Assembly: GCA_017458805.1 (NCBI GenBank)
Contig: JAFTAC010000182.1
Location: 1 to 5,414, forward strand
DNA: 5,414 bases
Reading direction: 5' to 3'
Source: Victivallales bacterium
Lineage (GTDB): Bacteria > Verrucomicrobiota > Lentisphaeria > Oligosphaerales > Oligosphaeraceae
The notes below the pieces were generated by a model, which made no database searches, was not told the origin of the DNA, and saw only the letters and a list, made by a program, of their open reading frames with translations. Below are positions 1-5,323 of this stretch, piece by piece. The position numbers were made by a program, and so were the translations under genes. Every line of letters begins with the position of its first letter. Position 1 is the stretch's first letter.

Positions 1-155
1 ACAAGCCCATGAACTTCCTCGCCCCCGACGGCCAGATGCCGCTCTATTGGCAGCAACTCTTCGCCCTCATCGGCCAGGACGTTCCCCAGGGTATCCCCGG
101 TGTGGCTCTTCTTGGCATGGCATTCTCCTGTGTGTTGTACTGTAAGATGCCATAA
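1..155 (+). CDS. C-terminal fragment of an unrecognised protein, cut by the window start
   Basis: Reading from base 3, an open frame runs about 50 codons to a TAA at 153-155; its start lies outside the window. Most codons up to about base 100 end in G or C, as in the complete genes here, which supports real coding; the other two plus frames look less gene-like. The tail has a proline- and aromatic-containing stretch (residues like FLAPDGQMPLYWQQLF), then a hydrophobic run of about 18 residues (IPGVALLGMAFSCVLYC) and a short KMP end. The hydrophobic run could be a last membrane segment or a buried helix; it is too short to decide. I do not recognise the family and assign no function. It points towards the minus-strand operon and stops 227 bases before that operon's end, so the two are convergent and probably unrelated in function. 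Confidence 0.55.
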   Translation, partial: KPMNFLAPDGQMPLYWQQLFALIGQDVPQGIPGVALLGMAFSCVLYCKMP

Positions 156-183
156 TATACCACGTGATACTCCTTTTGCAAAA

Positions 184-229
184 TTAATTACGCAATTAAA
201 CACTAGTTTATTAATTCCTATAATATAAT
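184..229 (+). promoter_or_regulatory. AT-rich inverted repeat and possible plus-strand promoter (weak)
   Basis: A 6-bp inverted repeat, TTAATT-acgc-AATTAA, lies at 184-199. It is followed by two overlapping perfect TATAAT boxes at 219-224 and 224-229. A poor -35 candidate (TTAAAC, 196-201) sits 17 bases before the first box. No plus-strand gene follows, and the hairpin at 242-268 comes directly after, so any transcript would be very short. In sequence this AT-rich, such boxes arise easily by chance. Confidence 0.2.
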
Positions 230-241
230 CTTATTTCTTGA

Positions 242-268
242 AAAAAGCAAATTCATTATTTGCTTTTT
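242..268. terminator. Putative bidirectional intrinsic terminator between convergent genes
   Basis: The arms 242-252 and 258-268 pair perfectly over 11 bp (AAAAAGCAAAT with ATTTGCTTTTT) around a 5-base loop. The stem carries a T-run on its 3' side when read in either direction, and on the plus strand it is followed by GTGTTTTT. It lies between the end of the plus-strand gene at 155 and the end of the minus-strand operon at 383, where a shared terminator is expected. Only two of the pairs are G-C, so the hairpin is weak by the standards of intrinsic terminators. It is nevertheless the best candidate on either strand. Confidence 0.5.
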
Positions 269-323
269 GTGTTTTTATTGCATTTCTGTTAGAGTTGCGA
301 CGTTGCATTTGCATTGTGGAGGA

Positions 324-356
324 GGGAAGGTTTCCCAACGACAAGCTGTCGTCGTT
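324..356. other. Two small hairpins just downstream of the operon
   Basis: GGGAA (324-328) pairs with TTCCC (332-336) around a 3-base loop. Next to it, ACGACA (338-343) pairs with TGTCGT (347-352), and AACGAC (337-342) can pair instead with GTCGTT (351-356). They would lie in the 3' untranslated part of the minus-strand message, 27 or more bases past the last stop codon. No T-run follows on the minus strand, so they do not look like a terminator. They could protect the 3' end of the message, or mean nothing. Confidence 0.25.
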
Positions 357-382
357 CCCCCCTATGTCATCTTACCCTCTGG

Positions 383-1282
383 TTATTTCAACGAATTGAT
401 AACCGTCACGTCGTATGTGCGGAGGATATCTGCGCAGTGCTCCAGGGTGTCGGCGTCTGGCGAAGGCACGTCAGGCATGGTGTCGGGGTGTCCCACTGCC
501 TGGAACTTGGAGCGTGCCAGCGAATGATACGCCAACAGGCGAACGGCCGAGATGCTTTTGAGCGGTGCCAGAAACTTACCAGCCGCCTTCAGGTCATCTT
601 CTGCCATGTTGTGCTCAGGCACCATGATCATGCGGATTTCAATCTCCTTGCCAGTTGCGTTCAGCTTTTTCAGGTTCTCCAGAATCAGTTCGTTGCCGCA
701 GCCTGTCAGCCGCTGATGCTTCGCCGAATCGGCGCATTTGAAGTCATAGAGGAAGATGTCCGTGTAGGGCAGTACCGCTTCAAAGGCGGCCCACTGGACG
801 TTGCCGCAGGTGTCGATGGCGCAGTGGATGCCTTCGGCTTTCATTCTTTTCAGCAGCTCTGCGCAGAAGCCACTGTGCAGCAACGGTTCGCCGCCAGAGA
901 TGGTGATGCCGCCACCGTCGGCATAGAAAATCCTGTCCTCCAGCAGCTTTTCCGCCGCTTCATCCACGGTGATGGTTTTGCCAAAGAACTCCAGCACACC
1001 TGAAGGACATGCGTCAACGCATTTGCCGCACGCCTTGCAGGCATCGCGCTTGAACTCATGCACGCCGTTGACGATGGCGTGGCAGGAGCAGACCTTGGCG
1101 CATTCGCCGCAGCAGGTGCATTTGGGGTAGTGGATGGCCAGCTCGGGCTGGGGAAAGCGGCTTTCAGGGTTGTGGCACCAGATGCAACGCAGCGGGCAGC
1201 CTTTCAGGAACAGCGTGGTGCGGATGCCTGGGCCGTCATGCACGGCAAAGCGTTTGATGTCGATGTAGCGGGCTTCGTTCAT
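383..1282 (-). CDS. Glycyl radical enzyme activating enzyme (radical SAM, PflA-like)
   Basis: This 299-residue protein should use a [4Fe-4S] cluster and S-adenosylmethionine to take a hydrogen atom from the glycine of the partner enzyme encoded just upstream. Near the N-terminus is the family signature HDGPGIRTTLFLKGCPLRC, with the radical-SAM cysteines C29, C33 and C36 in CX3CX2C spacing. A ferredoxin-like insert follows with two CX2CX2CX3C sets: C55, C58, C61, C65 and C82, C85, C88, C92. Such an insert is common in activases of non-PFL glycyl radical enzymes and absent from classical PflA. GGGITISGGEP (residues 123-133) is the SAM-binding GGE region, and DTCGN at 157-161 is also typical. 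The start is 2 nt after the TAA of the upstream gene, with GGAGG (1293-1297) 10 nt before it. No signal peptide is seen, so it is cytosolic. It is the last gene of the operon. The family call is firm; the partner is inferred from position. Confidence 0.95.
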   Translation of the reverse strand: MNEARYIDIKRFAVHDGPGIRTTLFLKGCPLRCIWCHNPESRFPQPELAIHYPKCTCCGECAKVCSCHAIVNGVHEFKRDACKACGKCVDACPSGVLEFFGKTITVDEAAEKLLEDRIFYADGGGITISGGEPLLHSGFCAELLKRMKAEGIHCAIDTCGNVQWAAFEAVLPYTDIFLYDFKCADSAKHQRLTGCGNELILENLKKLNATGKEIEIRMIMVPEHNMAEDDLKAAGKFLAPLKSISAVRLLAYHSLARSKFQAVGHPDTMPDVPSPDADTLEHCADILRTYDVTVINSLK

Positions 1283-1284
1283 GG

Positions 1285-3330
1285 TTACAGTGCCTCCGCC
1301 TGGCGGATGAATGTCTCCTGCGCCTCTGGCGTCAAGTCGTTGAAGCGGACGTTCCAGCCGCAGACGCGCACCTGCAGGTTTTCGTATTTTTCAGGATGCA
1401 CCTGTGCGTCGCGCAGCACAGCGGCGTCGAAGATGTTGAACTGGATGCCGCTGCCGCCGTGGGCGATGAAGGTGTGGATGATGGAGGTCAGGACTTTAAT
1501 GCCTTCGTCGCCTCGGACGGAGGTGGGGTGGAGCATGATGTCCAGGCAGGTGCCGCAGGGGAACTGCCGCATATCGACCTTCAGGACGGAATCCATCAGA
1601 GCGGTGATGCCGTTCTTGTCCATGCCGATGACCGCATCCATGTTCTTGGACATTGGCTCGCCAGCCAGGCGTCCCGATGGGAACGCACCTACGACCTTCC
1701 CCGTCTCAACGACATGCTGCCCGTAGATGGACGGGAAGAAGGTGCCGCCACGCCCATTGGGGAGGGTGAAGAGGAGCTTGGAGATGTAAGCAGTGATTTC
1801 GACTGCCAGCTCGTCGGTTCGCGGATTGTTGTTTCCCCACTTGGCGGTTTTGCGCAGGGCAATCGTGCGTAGTTTCTCGTGCCCCTGCCAGTTGTCCTTC
1901 AGGATTTGGCGCAGTTCGGCCAGCGTACACAACTTGTGTTCATAGACCATGTATCGGATGGCTTCCAGCGAATCGACGGCGTCTGCCAGGTAGAAGATGC
2001 CTGTTCCCGAGGTGTTGTAGAGGGCTCCCGCATTGGAAATGTCCCGTTCATTTTCCATGCAGGAATCAAATGTGCCTGAAAGCAGCGGCACGGGGTTGAC
2101 ATATTTCCAGGCAATGTCGCAGAGAATCTGCTTTTCCTGCATAATCGTGCAGATGGTGCGGAGCTGTTCCAGGTAGGCGTTTTTGAACTCCTCGAAGGTG
2201 GCGTATTCGTTGCCTGAATTGAGCACGGAGAGCACGGGAATTGGCAGATAGACGTGCGTCGTGCCAGAGCAGGAGATCTCCTTGCCCGCCACGGCAGGCT
2301 CATAGCAGCCGATGGGGACGAACTCTGCGGCGTCCTCGGGGGCGCGTCCATGGCGAATCAGCCCCTCCACCACCACCTGGTAGTTGAGGGAGACGATGGC
2401 GGTGCGTCCATCGCGGATGCAGCGTGCGTAGAGTTCGGCGAAATCCTGCGGCATGTCGTCCCGCACAAGTACAGAGAGCTTCGGGTCAACGATGTTCATC
2501 TCGTAGTACGCTTCCATCCCCAGGTAGGAGAGCTCGTTGATGTCGGGGCCGAAGCAGAAGTTCTTGCCGAAGCGCTTGCCCTGGTAGCGTGCGTAGAAGG
2601 CTATCCAGAAGAACTTGATGAGCTCCTTGGCAGATTCGCGCGTCAGACGGCCCGTTTCCAAATCTTTGCGGTAGAACTCAATGTAGAGCGCGTCAAAGCG
2701 TCCCATGGTGCGGACTTCCTCGCCAGCGAACTCGATGGCGTCATGCAACACGTATGCCAGCGCAAAGGCCTCGTGGAGGGTCTGCGGCGCATGTTCCGCA
2801 ATCGCCTCATAGACGGGGTTCTGGTTGATGGCGGCAACCCGTCGGCAGAACTCCGCCAGCGCCTCATAGACCATCACCACTGCCTTGTGGAATGGGGAGC
2901 TTCCCTTTTTCGCGCGTTCAATCAGTCCAGGCAGCCCCAGTTTGGAGAGCAGTTTCCAGTCTGGTGCCACGTGGCTGCGATCGACCTGCCAGTGGATGCC
3001 CAGCTCTATGTCCGTTCCGTTCGTGTAGCCAGGCACCTTTTCAGCAGCCAGCACATAGCCTGCCTTCAAATCCTCCGCCAGCAGGTTGTAATGCTGGAAT
3101 TTGCCAGGGAAGGGGTTGAAGGGTTCGAGCCCCACGGGGGCATGCTTCAAAATCAGGGCGGTGAGAAACGCTCGTGCGAGAAGCCGTTCTTCGTTGGGAT
3201 TCTGCTGCTTATGCGTTTCCCATGCCTGGCGGAGCTGTTCTTCGCTCCAGCAGTTTTCCGTGGAATAGACCGCATTTTCGTACTGTTTTTCCAGCTTTGG
3301 GCGAAATTCATTGAAAGGGGCGTAGTTCAT
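1285..3330 (-). CDS. Glycyl radical enzyme, pyruvate formate-lyase superfamily, Cys-X-Glu type, substrate unknown
   Basis: This is a cytosolic radical enzyme of 681 residues. The C-terminal glycyl radical loop reads RVCGWNVRFNDL, with the radical glycine at G658, only 23 residues from the end. The active-site loop reads PIGCYEP, giving thiyl Cys342 and Glu344. In known families this Cys-X-Glu arrangement occurs in choline lyase, glycerol and hydroxyproline dehydratases and hydroxyphenylacetate decarboxylase, whereas pyruvate formate-lyase has Cys-Cys. Other family blocks are SHVAPDW (119-125), GAFPSGRLAGEPMS (548-561) and IQFNIFDAAVLRDAQ (629-643). Characterised members usually have about 750-850 residues, so the N-terminal part is reduced. 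The start is secure: ATG overlaps the upstream stop as ATGA (3327-3330), with AAGGAGA at 3338-3344. The downstream activase gene supports function. Which reaction it performs (dehydration, C-C, C-N or C-O cleavage, or decarboxylation) cannot be read from the sequence; two neighbouring esterases hint at a carbohydrate-like substrate. Confidence 0.93.
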   Translation of the reverse strand: MNYAPFNEFRPKLEKQYENAVYSTENCWSEEQLRQAWETHKQQNPNEERLLARAFLTALILKHAPVGLEPFNPFPGKFQHYNLLAEDLKAGYVLAAEKVPGYTNGTDIELGIHWQVDRSHVAPDWKLLSKLGLPGLIERAKKGSSPFHKAVVMVYEALAEFCRRVAAINQNPVYEAIAEHAPQTLHEAFALAYVLHDAIEFAGEEVRTMGRFDALYIEFYRKDLETGRLTRESAKELIKFFWIAFYARYQGKRFGKNFCFGPDINELSYLGMEAYYEMNIVDPKLSVLVRDDMPQDFAELYARCIRDGRTAIVSLNYQVVVEGLIRHGRAPEDAAEFVPIGCYEPAVAGKEISCSGTTHVYLPIPVLSVLNSGNEYATFEEFKNAYLEQLRTICTIMQEKQILCDIAWKYVNPVPLLSGTFDSCMENERDISNAGALYNTSGTGIFYLADAVDSLEAIRYMVYEHKLCTLAELRQILKDNWQGHEKLRTIALRKTAKWGNNNPRTDELAVEITAYISKLLFTLPNGRGGTFFPSIYGQHVVETGKVVGAFPSGRLAGEPMSKNMDAVIGMDKNGITALMDSVLKVDMRQFPCGTCLDIMLHPTSVRGDEGIKVLTSIIHTFIAHGGSGIQFNIFDAAVLRDAQVHPEKYENLQVRVCGWNVRFNDLTPEAQETFIRQAEAL

Positions 3331-3974
3331 ATCAGATTCTCCTTTTCAAGAAATTGGACGATTTCATCGGCCAGAACGCTGCATCCTTCGTCGTTGTAGT
3401 GTACCCAGTCGCGGTGGAAATGGTGGCAGTTTTGGAGGGCAAATGCACCAAGTTCGTTGATGCGGACGCCATGCGGGGCCAGTACCTCCCTGGCAATCTG
3501 GTTGTAGGCGTCGATTTCCGCATTGGAACGATAGGCCCAGCTTGACTGCTCTTCAATGACGGGCGTAGTTGTGGCGAAGATAACCTCAGCTTTTGGGAAA
3601 AGCTGATGGATTCTTGTGAGGATTCGCCCCAACATATAGCGGTACATCTCAGGCGGCGTCAACGGATCCTTGTCATAGCGGTTTTCGTTTGGCACGTTTT
3701 CAGGAGAGATAGTCTCGCCTTCTGCCTCGCCGTCGATGCCAGTTGGATTGGCATTCATGTGAACGACATCCCAAAGGCCGTTGTTCCAATGGACGACGTG
3801 GATTTCGGGCAAGGAAAGCTCGCCTACCCAATTGCTGAGTGTGCGCAGGGTGTATTGCGCAAAGCGACCGTTGTCCTCCGAAAAATAAACATTCATGCGT
3901 CCCGCCAGTTTTTCCTGTACGAAGGAGTCATACCCTCTGCGGATGGAATCGCCGAGCAATAGCAGGTTTTTCAT
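3327..3974 (-). CDS. SGNH/GDSL-type hydrolase, probable cytosolic esterase
   Basis: This 215-residue protein has the size and motif order of a single-domain SGNH hydrolase, which cleaves ester (often acetyl) groups with a Ser-His-Asp centre. It opens directly with the nucleophile block, LLLLGDSI (residues 4-11, Ser10). The middle block VVHWNNGLWD (60-69) stands where the family's oxyanion Asn is expected. FATTTPV (133-139) forms a core strand. HRDWVHYND (187-195) supplies Asp189 and His192 in the required D-X-X-H order. The first residues are a core beta strand and not a signal peptide, so it should stay in the cytoplasm. AGGAG (3982-3986), 7 nt before the ATG and inside the last codons of the upstream gene, fixes the start. 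Its stop overlaps the start of the glycyl radical enzyme by 4 nt, implying coupled translation and a related substrate. The substrate is not known. Confidence 0.88.
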   Translation of the reverse strand: MKNLLLLGDSIRRGYDSFVQEKLAGRMNVYFSEDNGRFAQYTLRTLSNWVGELSLPEIHVVHWNNGLWDVVHMNANPTGIDGEAEGETISPENVPNENRYDKDPLTPPEMYRYMLGRILTRIHQLFPKAEVIFATTTPVIEEQSSWAYRSNAEIDAYNQIAREVLAPHGVRINELGAFALQNCHHFHRDWVHYNDEGCSVLADEIVQFLEKENLI

Positions 3975-3977
3975 TCT

Positions 3978-4805
3978 TCAACTCCTGTTAAATTGTTGAT
4001 ATGCCTCGAAATAGCGTTTCCCAAGCTCATGCTGCGAGACGGTGTCGTAGTGCAAGTTATCGCCGCAGTGCATCAAGTCCTTGGTATGCACAACGAGGAA
4101 GGTGGGGTCTTCGGTGGCAAGAACCTCCAGCGCATTATCGACGATATCGATGTGTGCACTAGGCCTTTCGGGGTAGAAGGAGGCCATGTCACCTGCGATG
4201 AACGGCACGTCGTTGCCAAGCAGCAAATCCCGTCTGAAGTTCTGGATGACCGTGCGCAGTTTTTCCAGGTAGTTCTCTGTCTGCTTGCCAGCGTCGTTTT
4301 CCCCCTGATGCCACAGTACCGCCACGATTTTGCCGCTTTTCTGCGCCTCGCGCGCCTTTTTGATGGCAAAATCATACGGGTAGTTGTTTGGGTCCCAGTC
4401 ATCGACGCCGCAAGGCATCCACGCGGCAATGGAGGTGCCGCCGACCGCGCAGGGAATCAGCCCGACCACTCTGTCGGGATTTGCTTCTGCTAGAAGCCGC
4501 CCGAATGTGCGCCCAGGGCCGACGCCGCACACCTTCTGATCACCTTCGGGCAACACTGTCTCGAAGGGATCTTTGCCGATTACCTTCTCGCCCGATGACG
4601 AAAAGGTACCGACAAAATTGCGGTCCTTCGTTATCGGCTCGATGGCTGGCTGCCATTTGCCGTCAGGACGTATCATCAGCAGGTTCGGTATCACAATCAG
4701 GTCATCGGGAACCGCATAGCCACGTCCCGCCATGTTGGACTGTCCCGCCAGCAGCACCAGCAGCTTGTCCTGCACGTTCTTGTTGCTATCCAAATCACAT
4801 TTCAT
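3978..4805 (-). CDS. Sialate O-acetylesterase-like hydrolase (SASA domain, CE6-like), cytosolic
   Basis: This 275-residue protein resembles the SASA/carbohydrate esterase family 6 group, which removes acetyl groups from sugars such as sialic acid or xylan fragments. The nucleophile block is LLAGQSNMAGRG (18-29, Ser23). GPGRTFGRLL (97-106) and GLIPCAVGGTSIAAW (115-129) are family blocks, WHQGENDA (165-172) is the highly typical middle motif, and DNLHYD (249-254) gives Asp249 and His252 in D-X-X-H order. Many relatives are exported, but the N-terminus here (MKCDLDSNKNVQDK) is polar and charged, so it probably acts on an imported compound. The ATG has GAGG (4813-4816) 7 nt upstream and lies about 28 nt after a predicted transcription start. 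It is the first gene of the operon, ending 3 nt before the SGNH gene. Despite the domain name, sialic acid is not implied; no other sialic acid gene is in the window. Confidence 0.88.
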   Translation of the reverse strand: MKCDLDSNKNVQDKLLVLLAGQSNMAGRGYAVPDDLIVIPNLLMIRPDGKWQPAIEPITKDRNFVGTFSSSGEKVIGKDPFETVLPEGDQKVCGVGPGRTFGRLLAEANPDRVVGLIPCAVGGTSIAAWMPCGVDDWDPNNYPYDFAIKKAREAQKSGKIVAVLWHQGENDAGKQTENYLEKLRTVIQNFRRDLLLGNDVPFIAGDMASFYPERPSAHIDIVDNALEVLATEDPTFLVVHTKDLMHCGDNLHYDTVSQHELGKRYFEAYQQFNRS

Positions 4806-4839
4806 GAGTCAGCCTCAGTATGGAACATGTCGCTTTAAC

Positions 4840-4868
4840 TTAATAAACATAATATAGCATAATATCAA
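4840..4868 (-). promoter_or_regulatory. Predicted sigma-70-type promoter of the operon
   Basis: Read on the minus strand, TTGATA (4863-4868) and TATTAA (4840-4845) are separated by 17 bases. They match the TTGACA and TATAAT consensus at 5 of 6 and 4 of 6 positions. The predicted start near 4833 leaves a leader of about 28 nt that contains the ribosome binding site of the first gene. The surrounding region is very AT-rich, so other boxes such as TATATT could serve, but this pair has the best spacing and position. Confidence 0.5.
4848..4865. repeat. Direct repeat CATAATAT x2 inside the operon promoter spacer
   Basis: CATAATAT occurs at 4848-4855 and again at 4858-4865 on the plus strand, with a 10-base period, which is one helical turn. 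Both copies fall largely between the predicted -35 and -10 boxes. Direct half-sites one turn apart can bind a regulator on one face of DNA. The base composition is low in complexity, so chance duplication is also possible. No regulator gene is in the window. Confidence 0.3.
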
Positions 4869-4919
4869 AAACATAGAATAGCAAAATCAATCAAAAATAT
4901 GGCTTTTTGTGATTGAAGC

Positions 4920-4933
4920 GGTAATCCTTTACC
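4920..4933. promoter_or_regulatory. Small inverted repeat, possible operator
   Basis: GGTAA (4920-4924) and TTACC (4929-4933) form an inverted repeat with a 4-base centre, about 50 bases upstream of the predicted -35 box of the operon. The shape recalls binding sites of LacI-family sugar regulators, but the central CG usual for that family is missing. It could equally be a chance match. Confidence 0.2.
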
Positions 4934-4994
4934 ATTTGATAACACCCACTGGTTTTTCTATGCCGTGCAGCTCTTCTTTGGGGAATTATATATT

Positions 4995-5023
4995 TTGTTG
5001 CCGATTGTCGTTTCTCCTATAAT
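4995..5023 (+). promoter_or_regulatory. Plus-strand promoter candidate facing the palindrome array
   Basis: TTGTTG (4995-5000) and a perfect TATAAT (5018-5023) are 17 bases apart, giving a predicted start near 5030. The first structured element begins at 5047, with no credible coding frame after it. If active, this promoter would make a non-coding, hairpin-rich transcript. The -35 box is only half matched, and activity is inferred from sequence alone. Confidence 0.35.
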
Positions 5024-5046
5024 TTGTTCCTTCATTATGGGGTATT

Positions 5047-5207
5047 ATTGTTGCGCCCTTGCGGGCGCGAAGTCTGGGGTGCCAACAATCCTAACATAGC
5101 ATCTGCGCGCCCTATAGGCGCTTGCATTGGGCTACGATTGTTGCGCACTGAACGTGCGCTGGCCGCTTCGCGTCCCCAGCTCCAATTTCATTGTTGTCAT
5201 CAACAAT
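5047..5207. repeat. Palindrome cluster built on ATTGTTG/CAACAAT arms
   Basis: ATTGTTG occurs at 5047, 5137 and 5190 and its complement CAACAAT at 5083 and 5201, five copies in 161 bases. The arms enclose GC-rich hairpins: GCGCCC/GGGCGC (5053-5058, 5063-5068), GCGCC/GGCGC (5107-5111, 5117-5121) and GCGCAC/GTGCGC (5143-5148, 5154-5159). The last pair, ATTGTTG-tcat-CAACAAT at 5190-5207, is a perfect 7-bp hairpin followed by TTT. The 10-mer ATTGTTGCGC is repeated exactly 90 bases apart (5047 and 5137). The arm at 5083-5090 can pair with 5047-5053 or, over 8 bp, with 5136-5143, so alternative folds exist. It could be a dispersed repeat family, a small non-autonomous mobile element, or a structured RNA. 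I see no transposase and no convincing gene in it. Confidence 0.6.
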
Positions 5208-5247
5208 TTCCGCACATTATCATAAACTGTAACTATTCAGAAGGAGA

Positions 5248-5263
5248 GCCAATAGGCATTGGC
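5248..5263. repeat. Perfect short hairpin GCCAAT/ATTGGC
   Basis: GCCAAT (5248-5253) and ATTGGC (5258-5263) pair over 6 bp around the loop AGGC. It sits between the ATTGTTG cluster and the larger hairpins downstream. An AAGGAGAG stretch just before it resembles a ribosome binding site, but no start codon and plausible protein follow. Confidence 0.35.
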
Positions 5264-5276
5264 AGCCTTTTCTTTC

Positions 5277-5315
5277 TGCGCCTTGCCGCTTCGCTTTGCT
5301 ACGCGGCACGGCGCA
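5277..5315. repeat. 13-bp GC-rich hairpin with one mismatch
   Basis: The arms 5277-5289 (TGCGCCTTGCCGC) and 5303-5315 (GCGGCACGGCGCA) pair at 12 of 13 positions; the only mismatch is T5283 against C5309. The loop is 13 bases (5290-5302). No T-run follows on either strand, so it is not a classical terminator. It abuts the composite palindrome that starts at 5324 and is probably part of the same repeat-rich block. Confidence 0.55.
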
Positions 5316-5323
5316 AAGGAAGT

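Noticed and set aside
151..158. Third CATAATAT copy as part of a shared regulatory motif
   Set aside because: It overlaps the last codons and stop of the plus-strand gene and has no partner one turn away, so chance is the simpler explanation.
314..1003. 229-residue plus-strand open frame
   Set aside because: It lies opposite the activase gene, whose cysteine motifs are unambiguous. Its product resembles no family, and it is explained by the codon bias of the real gene.
1285..3330. Annotation as pyruvate formate-lyase (PflB)
   Set aside because: The active site has a single Cys followed by Tyr-Glu instead of the adjacent Cys pair needed for that reaction, and the protein is about 80 residues shorter.
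2254..3399. 381-residue plus-strand open frame
   Set aside because: It is fully antisense to the glycyl radical enzyme and the end of the SGNH gene. Strong G/C bias at third codon positions keeps the opposite frame open; no domain or ribosome binding site supports it.
3606..4493. Plus-strand open frames opposite the two hydrolase genes (3606-3962 and 3993-4493)
   Set aside because: They are shadows of genes whose catalytic motifs are clear on the minus strand.
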